This document shows, piece by piece, positions 12,448 through 25,229 of a DNA stretch of 64,000 nt. How positions within the stretch are numbered: position 1 is the stretch's first letter; every line of letters starts with the position of its first letter. This DNA comes from Isoperla grammatica. Its lineage: Eukaryota > Arthropoda > Insecta > Plecoptera > Perlodidae. Under the pieces are notes generated by a model. The model was not told the origin of the DNA. It did no database searches and saw only the letters and a list, made by a program, of their open reading frames with translations. The stretch spans positions 11,692,292 through 11,756,291 of the forward strand of contig OX246739.1 in assembly GCA_945910005.1 (NCBI GenBank), given 5' to 3'. The translations under genes and the position numbers were made by a program.

Positions 12448-12776
12448 TGTAGAGACAGGACGTTTTACAGGTAGGTTCAGTCCACTGGTAAGTGAAGAGC
12501 AAGCGTAGTAACATTATACAAGGCTGGTCAGTCCCAATTCACCAACTTCGTTAAGCTTCGATTTAGTAAGCTCGGTTTTGGTAACCATGGTTTCAACAAA
12601 CCTTACATTAAAAATGCATAGCATATCCATATTTGATCATATTATAGAGAATCCATATTTGTTCCTATTGAGAATCTCTGATAACCCGCTAATCTGAGTT
12701 AAAAAAGTTGGTGCAACGACTGAAAGTGAAACCGGCCCACATAATGCTATATCACTGTGCCACAACGTCTTACATA

Positions 12777-13030
12777 CACTACGTTTATCAAGTAAACTGG
12801 GCTCGCACTTGACGGTGCGAGCCGAGTTAAGTGCGCACCGAGTTCGACTGATAAACACCACAGCTCGAGCTTGTTTCAGTTCTGTTAAAAAGCCGATCTA
12901 GCCCGGTTTAATAGGACTAAGGACAGGGTTCAATAGGAGGAGTCCGGATTGAAGTAACCTTGCTAAACGTGTTCCGAACTCAGTGCGTACTGAAATCAGC
13001 CCGAACCCAGTCCGCTTGATAAACGTAGTG
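12777..13030. mobile_element. MITE-like element with terminal inverted repeats (254 bp)
   Basis: The left end CACTACGTTTATCAAG matches the reverse complement of the right end exactly. The match continues through ACTGGG into the element with a few mismatches, about 29 bp in all. Inside lies a second palindrome, GGGCTCGCAC / GTGCGAGCC. There is no coding sequence. TA-rich flanks would suit a Tc1/mariner-type element, but an exact TA duplication is not clear. Confidence 0.7.
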
Positions 13031-13755
13031 ATATACGTAGGGATATGAGCGCGCAGACCATCTCATGTGTGCCCGTGCATCCAACCCTCTAAGCTGGGTG
13101 CCTATATATATACACCGGACACGTGGCTACTGTGAGAGCTCGACGGCTCGACTTCAACAAGTACCGGTAATGGGCCAATTACCATATAATGGTCTTTCAT
13201 CGTGACAGAACGGTGACTCTAGAACCTCTGCTCGCATCTGTTAACGACGTGTCGCATGGGTTGTTTAGATGGAGATAGCTCGTGTAAAATGAGAAGACTA
13301 TGTCTCAATTCAATAACTTTGATATTTGTATAAAATTGGAACTTGTAACGCATTGTATTATTGATGTATATTTACAAAAAAAGTTACATTTTGTCAAAAA
13401 CTCAAATTATATCCTTAGAGATAAACAACCGATTGTTTTGTCTCTCTACAGTCTACACTGACTGACTGACCAGTATACAAAAATTCAAAACTTATCTATA
13501 ATTATGTTTTTATTTGAATTCAAAGGCTCGGAAAACATCGCAGTAACATCAATATTTGTATAAGCTTTTAATGATAAGCTCGTTGAATAGTTGTAGTTCA
13601 ACGAAATATATTTTACTTTATGTCCATAACGTGATTTTAAAAGCATGTATAACTCAGCAATTATAAAGAACAGGGGTGCCCAACGCATCAATCGTGACAA
13701 ATGTGCGAATAAAATGAAAGATTAAATATGTTTATTTAATAAAAAAAAAAACACA

Positions 13756-13985
13756 CACATTTAGAGTCTATCCACTCAGTAATGAAGCTGATTTGCAGTG
13801 GGGGGGGGGGGGGGGGGGGCTTTAATTTAAAGCAACTAAACCAACCCTGTAGGTTCCGAACACCATCGACGAGTGAGCGATAAGCCGATAACCAATCAAA
13901 GATCGATATTGCAAATACGAAACATATAAATCAGTGATTGGACACCTGCGGACAAATGTCAGAATCAACAAAACCGATTCAGAAC
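13756..13985 (-). repeat. Dispersed repeat family D, copy A (with expanded G tract)
   Basis: The reverse complement of this block matches 46333-46549 almost throughout, from GTTCTGAATCGG to TAGACTCTAAATGTG. There are scattered substitutions, and a few short insertions or deletions. Copy A has a run of 20 G on the plus strand (13800-13819) where copy B has 5. The class of element is unknown and no terminal inverted repeats are seen. Confidence 0.8.
13800..13819 (+). repeat. G20 homopolymer
   Basis: Twenty uninterrupted G on the plus strand, inside repeat copy A. The sister copy at 46333-46549 has only five C in the same place, so the tract has expanded or contracted since the copies separated. 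Confidence 0.85.
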
Positions 13986-14034
13986 AAATTTGAATTTATT
14001 TATTTTCTTACGCTATCAAAATGCATCAACTCAC

Positions 14035-14248
14035 CGTCCATTTTCTTTTCTAAGCTGATTGGCGAGTCTGGTATGGAGTCCCCGTCTGAGGTGAGGCTGT
14101 ACGAGTGTTCCGTCTTGATGGGCATTGTACCGAGAGCTGCGTCCGTCATCAGTCGGTCGTGGAGGATCACCTGGGGTTTCACGTCCAAGAACGCCGCACT
14201 CCATTCTGGCAGGTCAGAGTCTCCGCCGACTTTGAATCCCTCGATCGC
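14035..14248 (-). CDS. CrebA: CrebA/CREB3L transcription factor, conserved N-terminal exon
   Basis: An internal exon of 214 nt on the minus strand is bounded by TGTATGTTCCAG before 14248 and a perfect GTGAGT donor from 14034. It is open throughout: 71 codons plus one base. The product reads DLPEW, FLDVKP, VILHDRLMTDAALG, then PIKTEHSYSL and SIPDSPISL. This order, especially VIL-D-L--DA and PIKTEHSYSL, is what I know from the N terminus of Drosophila CrebA and related CREB3L1/2 proteins. Family members are ER-anchored bZIP factors that drive secretory-pathway genes. This part lies in the acidic N-terminal region before the DNA-binding domain. The bZIP, transmembrane and start exons were not found in the window. 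Position in the protein suggests exon 2 or 3. The 3' splice site region is tandemly triplicated just upstream. Family assignment is strong; the exact orthologue is inferred. Confidence 0.85.
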
Positions 14249-14502
14249 CTGGAACATACACGTCAAGTTGTACACTTGTTGCACATTTCGTACTTCGCCG
14301 TCATACACAGGTCCGAGTCTCCGCCGACCTTGAATCCCTCGATCGCCTGGAACATACACGTCAAGTTGTACACTTGTTGCGCATTTCGTACTTCGCCGTC
14401 ATACATGCAGGTCTGTCTCCGCCGACCCTGAATCCCTCGATCGCCTGGAACATACACGTCAAGTTGTACACTTGTTGCACATTTCGTACTTCGCCGTCAT
14501 AT
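14209..14502 (-). repeat. Three tandem 98-bp copies spanning the 3' splice site of the CrebA exon
   Basis: Copies at about 14209-14306, 14307-14404 and 14405-14502 differ by only a few bases. On the minus strand each contains the putative acceptor TGTATGTTCCAG|GCGATCGAGGG and about 38 nt of exon start. Only the copy nearest 14209 runs on into the full exon. Since 98 is not a multiple of 3, splicing to the acceptor before 14346 leads to a TGA within 30 codons. A local assembly error is possible. Confidence 0.85.
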
Positions 14503-16445
14503 ACTTTTGACCAAACTCGTTGAAAGAGGTTGATATTAGATGTATACAGACACAGCATCCAACAGAACTAACCATGTTTTTCAAAATGCTTAACACAAAA
14601 GAGATCCATAAACTGTAATTGTAGTAGGAAATAAACACCTTCGTTGTCAACAGCATCCTTCATTCCGGACGGGCCATATACTGAGCGTTATTGTCACTTC
14701 ATGAAAATTATACAGGTTTCTTAACACTTTCAAGAAGGGTGGAAAGAGAAAGCTGGCGCTCCACGAAATTGGGTCGTTTACCGGTCGGTTATAGAACTTA
14801 CAAAACTGCATTACGGTTACTCCATAGAATTTACTGGACTTCGTGTAGTTCAGTGTTTATAATCATCGTATTAATGAGGAACTTTGATTAATTGTATTGT
14901 ACATTAATTGTCACTAAAATGACCCTCGCAATACATTTGTATTTGCCGCTGGTAATTTATATCGATTTACAAAATGTTTGGATTGCTATTTTGATTATCA
15001 TAATTAATTAATACATTTTTTGGATGAGGCAGGGTAGGTATGAAAGTTAATGGATACTAACCGTTTTCTATCATCCCTATGAAAACTATCACTGATAATT
15101 TTGGTTTCAAACTTTCACACCAAAGAGAGTTACTGAGATTGCTTGTTTTATTTTCGAAAATACATTTTACAATTCTTTCACTACTTAACATATTTACATA
15201 CATTATATACTTACATTTAATATAATGTAAGTACTAACAATCGGTTATTATATTGTTATTGGGGCATTAGAAAGATATTGAGGTAAAATTGTAGTTGTGC
15301 AAACGTAAAGTAAGTCAAATATTCAGAGATGCTGGTACTTGCCAAAGTAACTTTCTCAAAATATCTAATGTGAAAATTGCAAAATCTGTGATTACATTTG
15401 CAAGCATTTTGATCAACACACTCTTTCGACACATTCGCAAAACTGCGCTCAATAACGGAACCTTAGCCATAATTTCAAAATACACACGTACGTATTTAAA
15501 GCGAAAGTGCTATTCACAATAATTGCAAATGATTTACTACTTGCATAAAATACGAATGTAAGAAAACGTACGTGTAAGTGCCAATGATTTTAAGACTTGC
15601 TATAATTTACAAACATTTTAATTTTAACATGCTCACAAACGGAATATGCCCCGCAAAAAAAAAACTTAACAACGATCAATGTAAGTTAGGGGGATTTTCC
15701 GTCAATAAAATGTGCACTGTGCAGCTCTTTCTAATTTGATTGTATTTCTGTAGCCTACTATTTCCGTTTCATTCAAGCTTTTCGACCGACATCTTACGTA
15801 TATATGTAGTATTTATAAGCTTCACGCGAAGGTTATACCGGAAACTCCAACAAAAAACTGCATAATAACACGGTTTCCGCAGACAATTAATTACTGACTG
15901 AACGGCTCCTCGACTTTACAGTTTCCTTGCCGCTACGACATAAAACAGGTTCATGCATGTTCACAGGACGGATATTGGAGATTACCGTCGTGCGGGATTT
16001 CTTACTTGTTGATGGGATTGGAGATCAACTTGAAATGCTAAAATTCGTGCAGAAAATGTCTAGGTCTAACGAATGAATAATTTAAATTTGAATAATGGTC
16101 TATCAAGATTGGGGGTTCAATTCAATAAGTCATGGTTTCAATAATTGGCCGCTGAAATACTAGTTTATCGTTGTTACACTGGTGGATTATAGACTTGGCA
16201 ACAGGCTTTGCTAATGTCTCCGAATAAAAAACAAAAGTGGTTTACAATAAATAACATCAGTTTCTAAAAGAAGGGGTAGATATAGTTGCAAGGAACAGGA
16301 CGAAGATTGGGGTTTAAGATTTGGTTGAGTTCGAATCAAAATGTCCACCATTACTGTGAGTATAGCTGCATCAACATCTTCAGGGGAAACCCCTTAAACC
16401 TGAGACAACATCCGCTCCATTAGAAAGAACAAGTTGTTTATGTAA
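14503..16445. other. Spacer, probable upstream intron of the CrebA gene
   Basis: AT-rich sequence with no recognisable exon on either strand; the frames at 14691-14891 and 15295-15522 (plus) carry no known motif. Intron status follows from lying upstream of the minus-strand exon at 14035-14248. Confidence 0.4.
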
Positions 16446-16707
16446 AGGTCTCTCACACCAAGAAGTAAGATCCCACAATAGTTTCCAACTTACCAAGTGC
16501 GAATCACTAACGTTTTTCCCGACCATCTAATACAATTTGGTTGCGTTAAGTTTTTTGACGGAAACCTGCTTACACGTTTTCTTGTACGTTACCGTCAAAA
16601 AACTTACCGCAACCAAATTGTATTAGATAATCGGGAAAAACGTTAGTGATTCGCGCACTAAATGTGGGCGGTCCTGACACTATCTTACTCCTTGCTGTGA
16701 GAGACCT
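16446..16707. mobile_element. Full-length foldback element (262 bp)
   Basis: Outer arms AGGTCTCTCACA and the reverse complement of TGTGAGAGACCT pair. After an unpaired 24 bp the inner arms resume, CACTAACGTTTTTCCCGA through TTTTTTGACGG, with a few mismatches. Inner arms are about 68 bp and the central loop about 20 bp. This is a MITE or foldback structure without coding sequence. No convincing target duplication was found. Confidence 0.75.
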
Positions 16708-19700
16708 ATACCACCTATTAGCATGAATGTGTCACTCTCTTCCTATACGTGTCTATTAATTGCGTAGTGGTGTATCTGTTTGACTCGGTATCCTGATCCT
16801 AATGAATAATTCCACACCTGATTCGCGCATGCGTGTATAACGACCTTACCTTAGTGAGCAACACCCAGTATACTCTTGATCCAGCATTCTTCGACGAGAT
16901 TATTGACCTACCGCTCGGAGTGGGCGCGCATATGAGTTATTGCGACACAACCATTATAATATGTGAGTATGACACTCGAAAGCTGTCTTCGGTTCTGGTT
17001 GGTCCTCACGGCCATCCGGGACCGTCTATACCACTCATATCACATCACCCTTGACGAAGAGATGTTTTATAAGGTATGAACTGATCCCCTGACGGGTGAC
17101 ATACCAATACTTGTTTAAACATTAATTTTAATTTAATGTGACCTTTAAATCTTAAATTTTGATGTGTAGTTTGTATTTGATGTGAATGTATTGTGTCAAA
17201 ATCAGTTGTATGTACATTCTGCAAATGTATGATTGATTAATAAACTAAATTAAATACCGCTAAGTTGTGTAATGAATTTAGTTTTAGTATAGTTGTTATC
17301 ACTAGCTAGTACCACACGCTTCAAGTAATGAAAATACCAATAATATGTTATACTATTACAATGCGGAACAGATGCATTATGTTGTAAGGTAATGTCAGTT
17401 TTGATACAAGGTTGCGTTCACTTCATGTATAAGGACAACTTTAGAAGAAAACTTCAGGTATAAAAGGATTGTGTCCAAATTTACTCCAATTTACCTGGTC
17501 CAATTTTGTGTTTATTTTCATTTTTTAGTCGTATGATGAAAGGTATTAATCCTTTATAAGGTAATTTCTTTGGGCGTTTTCGATGAGCTGAACTGAAGCA
17601 CAATATCAATCAAGAGACCAAATCTCTGCCAAGACTGAGGTGCCAAAAGCGCTCACTGTACAACGAGCAGGCTAAGCTTAGCTAAGACCCAGACCCAGGA
17701 CCGGCTATCATTTCATTTCACACGCGCGTCCACTAAAGTCCCAAGACCGGTTGTGAGCAAAATATTACTCGAACATCATCAAGTGACAGGCAATGAAAAA
17801 AGAACACAAGTAATGTATGCAAATTAATAGCGTCGGCTAATACATCTTATGATGTGGTTTTGTTATACCTGTCGAAACTTTTAAAAACAAAACGTTGGAC
17901 ATGTGAGCATGTTTAAAAAACGTACAAATGCTTAGTGAATGTTTGAACGAATTTCAAATTTCACGTGTGATGATTTTATTAATAAGTTCTTCTAAATAAC
18001 GGTCAACACTCACCAGCATGGACAAATTAACATAATAACTTAGGTGCACTGCAGCAAGAATGTATAAAGCTACGTTTATCAACGTATATGCATTGCCAAC
18101 AGAAGGTTACGTATATCGTATTCGTTAATAACAATAATAAGCAAGGTACGAAGAAATCGAAAAAAGATTATTGACAATTGGGATGTGATTAAATATTAAA
18201 ATAATATGAACATACTAAATTAGCAAACGCTTGTCAAAACTGAATGTCATGATGAAAACACATTTTATCCACAAGGAAACTAGAATGAAACTGGAAGGCA
18301 CCGGCACGTTTTGGAAACGAATAATAATGACGTCATGATGGGCCAATGGCAGTGTTACATTCAAGACTCGTTAGTATATCGTCGGGATCAATTCCTTCCT
18401 TTCACCTTGCGGTGAGCTAACCGTCCACATCATCAGGTTTCCAAGAATAGGTGGGCAAATGTGCCTGGAAGGAAAGTGGGTACTTTCCAAACTATGCAAA
18501 ATCAAATTACTTGCATTGTTGGGTGTTGATTGTTCGAAGAGACGTTTGGTATGGTTCCGGGTTCGAGTACTGGATTAAGCATCGATAGCAGGTCGATTAG
18601 CAGCGTTGCCAAAACGTGACACTGTCAAATGCCACCACCATCTTGTGTTGAATGATGAGAGGGGGAATTCCATTATGTGTAAAATTCGAGCGTCAACCAT
18701 AAAATCATTTAAATATTTTTGTTTGCAAATTTGGTAAAGTACCCGTTTTCAGCGAGTCAGGTCGGATTAATTGCCCCTTTTCACAATAGGGCACACACGT
18801 CAACCTAACGTCCGTATCGGCAATCAAGAGCCGTATTGCTATAGTGTCACGCGAAGGATGGTAGAAAGAACAGCAGCCGCTCTTTTGGCTCAGGCTACAA
18901 TTGGATAGATTAATAATAATTCCCACACGACCGCAAAACGAGTAACTGTATTATAAATTAAAATCGCCGGGAACGGTTAAATACTACTCAAGTGTTCTGA
19001 CGGTGTTGCACGATTTCATTTAAAACAAAATGAATTTGAATACATGAGGTTGCGTGGGCAAGATAGGGTGAATCAGTGAGTGGGAGACACCCCCCCAATG
19101 TATTTCAGAAACGGTTCCCGTGTCAAATAAATCCAAACCAGTTTGCGAATTACCAATGGCGTCCGTATGCAAGTTAAAGAAGAAAAAAAACATTCACTTG
19201 CAGCAACCAACACGTGGTTCATAAAGATTGCCATGCGATGCGATGAGATATCCAAGTTTGCAATGTTGTGTCCTTGAGATCGCTAAGTGTTAAAGCCCTT
19301 GAACCTGTTGCTTCTTGCTTGTGCCAAGATCGCGGCCAGTCACGTAGAGTGTCTCTAGTTTAGGACACTGACGACGAAGACGATGAACCCACAGAAAGAA
19401 AGGGTTGCCAACGGTTCGCGGCTTTTGAACTGAACCTATGAGTGCCCACACAACTGGCAACACTGTAACATAAGTAATGTAATAAATCAATGCCTACACA
19501 AAGTCCTACACGAAAATGGATTAATATATTTACTAAATCCAGTGAGTGGAACGCGCAAAATTCCGATACAATATTATCGTTTTCATACATTATTTCGCAC
19601 GTTAGCATTCCCATTACCCCCACAATATTTTTCTGAACGAACATCCAGAAATGTAGCACCCCCATGAATGGGACTCTATCATACTTCCAAGTTCCAGGAC

Positions 19701-20990
19701 TTTGTGAGCCCACTGTTGATTTTAGTTGTCTATAGGCCTACTCAACTACCTCTTAGGTCAAAGAAGCGACGAATTCCCCCGACGGATTCTTCAGTTGGTA
19801 CGACCGAAACGTAGTTAAATCAGTTAAAAAATGACTACTTCACTACGTTATGGTTAAAAAGTAAGTTAAAAAATCACAATTAAAAACTTGTAAGGAGTAC
19901 GGTAATGGGATTTATAAATACGTTCTAACACAGGAAGGAGGAAGCTATATTGTGAGAAAAATAGAGAAATTGCGCTAAACTTCTCTTCGTGACTTTGGTT
20001 CAAAGTAGATAGTAATAAATACATAGCTCTAGAAGTCAAAATGGCGGAAATAATTGGAGCAGCAGATTTGTTTAAAACGATCAGCTTCGATCATGCTTGC
20101 AGCGTCTAATCGTACCCGATGCTACACCCAATCATTATCATATTTATTCTTCAATTATCATGCAGATACGTTTACCGTCTACACTGTAGGAGGGAATATT
20201 GTTCGCAAAAATAAAAATATATTATTTATCTTCATCTTCCGCGTGGGTTGAACAGACCATAAATATCATCTTAGGCTGTCTTACGCCTAACGTGACAAAG
20301 CACCCTGGAACGTTACGCAAGAACTGTTTCCAATCAAAGAATAAATGCTCGACTGAGCCGATTGCAATGATTGTGAAGGGGGAGAGGCCAAGAAAAGGAT
20401 GACTATTAAGATAGCATCAATGAACTAGTGCCTTATGTCAATATGTAATTATCTGGACTTGGTAAATCGAACGTAAGAAAAAGAGCTATTTTTCAAATGT
20501 GAAAAGTGGATTTCTTTATTACCAAAAATTAAAATTACTAATATTATTATTACATATATTATATCTACGATAGTGAAATCATTCAGGTCCTGCAAACTGC
20601 AATCACACTGGGTGAGGTAATATTCCAGCCTCACGCGTATACTTGTTTGCACGCAGACGTTATCAGCGATTCGTCTATACCGCAAAGCACAGTGGTTACT
20701 GGTTAGTCTTGAATCCAACACAAATAGGTACAAGTTCATGAGTGCAATTTTATATAAATATATTTTCTACTGATTGTGATGGCTACTGTGTGATTCTTTG
20801 ATCTTGCTGGTGTTTCCGATGCCTTCTCCTAAACTCATCAGTAGGTTGAAGAACACATTAAATCATATCGGAAATTAAAGAAAAAACCTCATTCGAATTA
20901 ATTTTACACAAGTCTAACGATAAATGATGCAAATTTGAGTGAGAATAGAGTGGTTTTCGCGTTTAAAAAGAACAATCAATATGTAAGACC
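16708..20990. other. Spacer with short unrecognised frames
   Basis: Frames such as 16833-17054 (plus), 19360-19713 (minus, 117 codons) and 20449-20739 (minus, 96 codons) show no domain I recognise. A B-box-like GGGTTCGAGTACTGG near 18557 hints at an old tRNA-derived fragment. A CRE lies at 18328-18335. Confidence 0.35.
18328..18335. promoter_or_regulatory. Perfect CRE palindrome TGACGTCA
   Basis: Exact TGACGTCA in AT-rich surroundings. Function is not shown. Confidence 0.35.
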
Positions 20991-21049
20991 ACGTGTGACT
21001 ACGATTCACGGTGTGTCCAGTTGGATGTGCCGGCGTAAATCCCAAAGAA

Positions 21050-21250
21050 CTTAGTTCGCATGGCGCGTCCGAGTTGTTTGCGCGGGTCGCCACTTGACGC
21101 TACTCGGTTGAGACGAAGAACGGTCACCGCATTCGACCTTCGTTTTTGCGGGCATTACCTTCTTTCCACGCAGCGCACGCACGCATGTACGCACGCACGC
21201 AACCTCTTCAACGGCGACGACACACCTTGCGCGTGCTTCAGGGTAAGACG
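21050..21250. other. CpG-rich patch with (CGCA)n
   Basis: An island of CpG-rich sequence includes GGCGCGTCCGAG and a (CGCA)n run near 21173-21207. It gives a 64-codon frame on the plus strand (21060-21254). The patch could be a promoter or first-exon region, but there is no ATG-plus-donor arrangement I can defend. Confidence 0.35.
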
Positions 21251-22049
21251 TTGAGAAAGTAAATAAAGAAGCTAATTGACAAATACTTTCGGTTTTAGTT
21301 TTGAGCCAAGCGTATATATGAGGTCCCCATGAAAGTACACAATTCCCTCTCCCCTTTCAACCATGATACATGCATCCTCTACGTTTGTGCTCCACATGCC
21401 TGCTTAAAAAAAATTGTGTAGAAGTCATGTTATCGAAAAAGTGAGTAACTTATCTTATCTAACATATATTTTAGTTTATGGTGATTGATAACAATATCCT
21501 ATGATAATGATAAAGATATTCGTAATTGAGAATAGCGTTATCATTTTAATTTGGTCACTTCACGTTTGAAGAATATGATTCTAAATTCAAAACTACATAG
21601 CATCCTTTTCGAATTTGGCTATGGTCAAACATTAACTATTCACTTCAACAACCGATTTACTCTCAGTCATATTCGCACTTTCCTTCGACATCATGCCAAT
21701 CTAGTCCGTCCATTCTCATCTATCTGTAAACTTACAGCTACTACAAACGCCTTTCACGCCTTATCACTTCTTACATTGAATGGGATGTGTGTTGTAGATT
21801 TATATGCTTTAAGTAAAACCTTATAACTACATAATTCAGATTACCCCTCATAAGCCCACGTCCATCGGTTCAATACTGCTCGGACCTAACCCCCAATAAC
21901 ATTACGAGGCGAAAAATACACGGGACCAATCAGTGACAAAAGATTGCATCAAAATATACTACTAAAGAAAGATGCGGGTTCGATTGTTAGAGAGTAAGTT
22001 CAGTAAAAATGATCAATATAATTTATAACAGCTATTGAGTTGGTAAACG

Positions 22050-22125
22050 TCCGTGGTGGCTTATGCGGTTATGCAGGTCGTATACGTACAGCACCTGGGG
22101 ACGAGGGTCCGAATCCCACATATAA
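22050..22125 (+). repeat. tRNA-like sequence (pol III A and B boxes)
   Basis: The A-box-like GTGGCTTATGCGG is followed 40 bp later by the B-box GGTCCGAATCC (22106-22116). A full cloverleaf is not evident, so this is taken as a SINE head or tRNA pseudogene, not a working tRNA. Confidence 0.45.
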
Positions 22126-25100
22126 CGCATGATTTTTTGTAATTGTCTCTCATCTCTATCAGCTATCACCCTCATCGTTTCGAATATCACGATTCCAATA
22201 GAGACGTAAATCAAAACAATCATTGAATTGGTAGAAAACTGTGCAGCATGGCTTGACAACTAAATAGCGTCACTGTTCTCAACTAAACGTCTACAACTCG
22301 CTTCCAATCACCTTTAATTGAAGTTAATTGTTATTAGAAATAACATGGTTGATTGAAAATACAAAGTGTGCATGAATATTGGTGTTTTACTCTTTTTTTC
22401 GACATCATAATTGCAATTTCCTTTTGAAGTGCGTAATGTGTAACAATACAATGCTCATCGCTGTGATGGGTAGGCCTACTATAATTAGGTAAGACAGTCT
22501 GTGAAATGAATAGTGTAGTGTAGGGTTGATGTTTCAGCGGGTCTGTATTCTGCAGACTAGAACATTGTACGGTTGAAATAAAAATACGGAGTCTTGTAGT
22601 TGTTGTAGGTCATTGTCTTTCTCTCGGGTGCTTCGGGGTTATGATAATTTGGTGCCATTATGTTCAGAAAATACACAGTGCAGTAGGACCCATATCTATT
22701 TAAGCAGCAGTGTCAGGTGATTGTGGATGCCGCGTTTAAACATTTCGACGTTTTTATGGTAGGAAGGCCGCAGCTCAATACACCACTGGACGTGTTGGAA
22801 GAGGCCAGGGCCCCCTTCATTATTATCCGTTCTCGTCCGGAAGCGTTTATGGTTTTAGACTCTTTATTTTACAGTATAACTCTTTGATTGAGTACACTTT
22901 ACAATATTCTTCATATGACAATTAAATTAATAATTCTCAATTATAAAGCACAATATGTGTTTAAAACAAAGAAAAGCGAAATTTCTTTTGTTAAAAGAAT
23001 TCAGTCTCAAATGGATTACTTCTTCCCAAAAATGTGGAGAACATTTTTGAATTTGTAGTAAGAAGTCAAACAAGTATTGAAACCTGAAATGTAATGTACA
23101 CTAAAAATAAATATAGTAGCCTACATATCGGTTATAAAAAACGGTTTACTATAATTATAAATGAATACATATTAAGGACTGGGCCGGCCGTGACCGGTTT
23201 AGCGTATAGTGTTGATTATATGCCAGCCAGCCAGCCAGCATGCATCCAATCTTTCATGTGAAAATATGTAAATTACATAATCTGTACGCGCATATCGTGA
23301 CCAACGAGCTGTATTTGAAAGTGGGGTCCAAATAAAATAGTGGTACGTTATTGGCTTTATATCGATACCTAGTTGCATGGTCGTCGATTCGATTTCAAGT
23401 TATATACCGTTTGGGAGTGAAGTGCAAGCAAATGTTACATGAAATAAGATCTATCAGATCATTCCAACGAAAGGACAATTTTATTCGTCGGGTGTGCAAC
23501 CGATATTTTAAATGAGCAAATATTATCACTTTTCTCCAATCTATAACCTTCATCTTGAAACATACACACTCATGATTCTCAATGTATCATCTTGGAATTA
23601 AAACTAATGAGAACTCCAGTAAGAAAATAACAGTGCAAGCAAATTATAAATGGTGAAGGAAACAAAATGTGCGCTTCTTAGACAAGTCAGTGTTGATCGA
23701 GTGTATAAGCTATACTCCAAATAACAATGCCTACAGCTAGGCAGGGGCTATTCACGTCACGCATACATTAACTAATACAGTGTACGAAACAAAAAGAAAA
23801 ACGCAAAGTAATGAGACACAGGGCCTACGGGCTATTGCCACACCATATGCATGCACGAGTGAATGCTAAGGGGACGACATACATGGAAACTACAAATTTA
23901 TTTATTTATGAATTAGCCCCATACAGCATTTTATGCCATTTAACAGTGACCAGTATAACAATGGATGATTAAAAACGATGCATGATGATGAAGAAGGGAG
24001 GAGGGGAAGCCTGGTACCAGCACGTAACCTACTCCTGTCGAAAAGTACCAAGGGGACCCTCACCTTTACGTCCCATCCGAAAGGACGGTGTAACTTTGAC
24101 CAGTCATATAGGTTCCTCCACTAACCTGGACTGCCGAGCAGTTGACGAGAAGAACGAAGCTGACAATTATTACAAAATATACATTTATACTACATAATAT
24201 AAAACACAATATACATAATGTAGACATTTAATGTTTCATTACATCTATCTCAACATCCTAATAAAGAATTGTCCCAACTTCCCATTCTTTCTTACGACAT
24301 AGCTGAGTCCAATGTACCAACTTAATCTTCTACTTGTCTAGTTCCTACCATCTAATTGAAACAGACCCATTAAGAATAATTTACCACCTTCCGTTGGTTA
24401 CCAGGAACAGTAGGCGTGGCTAATTAGGCATGTGCACTTACTGCATTTACAAATGTGTGAACGAACGCCAGGAATCTGTTGGACTTTCGTGGAATTAGTG
24501 TGCATGAACGGTGCCGTGGGTAAGGAATTACAAGGTCGGTATGCAACTATAGTTATGTTGGTAGGGTGAATACCCGGACTGCTACTTATTAAAATAGTGT
24601 CATGCAATCGAGGTGTTAATTGCTTATTGTATTACAAAATATACTTGGAACGTATTAGCTACAAAGAGTGTATAGTGATTGATAATCTTTTTACTTTCAG
24701 AGCTTCATTTAGCACCAAATAATTAACCAATGATAAAAAAACAATAATTTTGCTCATTTATATTATTTTTAAAAGTAGGTTGCATCACATTATGCCTAAT
24801 ATGCAATAGCTAAAAATATACTCAAAACAATTCTCACAAATGTAATTGATATACAACCGACACTACATTCTAATTGGCGGAGCTATCTCTTTTCCGCAAC
24901 AGCCAGTAATTATTTATGTGTGTATATTTTCAAAGTCTAGAAACTATCTTTTTGAAACCAATATGGTATAGGTGGATTCTACTGGTGCACCACAACCACT
25001 ATCACATGTTATCATAGAGGAGAAAGGTGAATGTACAATATATGCTACAGTCTCTGAGACGCGTCTGCCCCTAATTGCCTGTCATTAATTAAACATTATG

Positions 25101-25229
25101 CTAAATAGAAAATAGCACCATGAGTGATGACCTCTGCGGTCAGCTAATGGTCAGCGATAGACCGATAAGCTGACGCTCCCAATTGTGAGTAAGAGAACAT
25201 AAGGTCATCAGTCAAAAATAAAGTACTTG
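22126..25229. other. Spacer with dispersed repeat fragments
   Basis: It contains a (CCAG)n run at 23223-23238 and GGGCCGGCCG near 23185. A probable old repeat lies at about 23896-24150, with TTTACGTCCCATCCGAAAGG, like the ACGTCCCAT core of the SINE tails. Repeat family E lies at 24307-24480. Confidence 0.4.
24307..24480 (+). repeat. Dispersed repeat family E, copy 1
   Basis: Three parts recur elsewhere. GTCCAATGTACCAACTTAAT is like 27424-27445. TCTAATTGAAACAG through TTGGTTACC is like 34456-34506. GAACGCCAGGAATCTGT is identical to 27506-27522. The composite pattern indicates one family, broken differently in each copy. Confidence 0.6.

Noticed and set aside
14253..14320. YDGEVRNV in frame upstream of the CrebA exon, like the YDGDLKDI near the fly CrebA start
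   Set aside because: Tempting as an exon continuation, but it lies in the tandem intronic repeat before the acceptor, lacks a start codon, and falls in other frames in the neighbouring copies.
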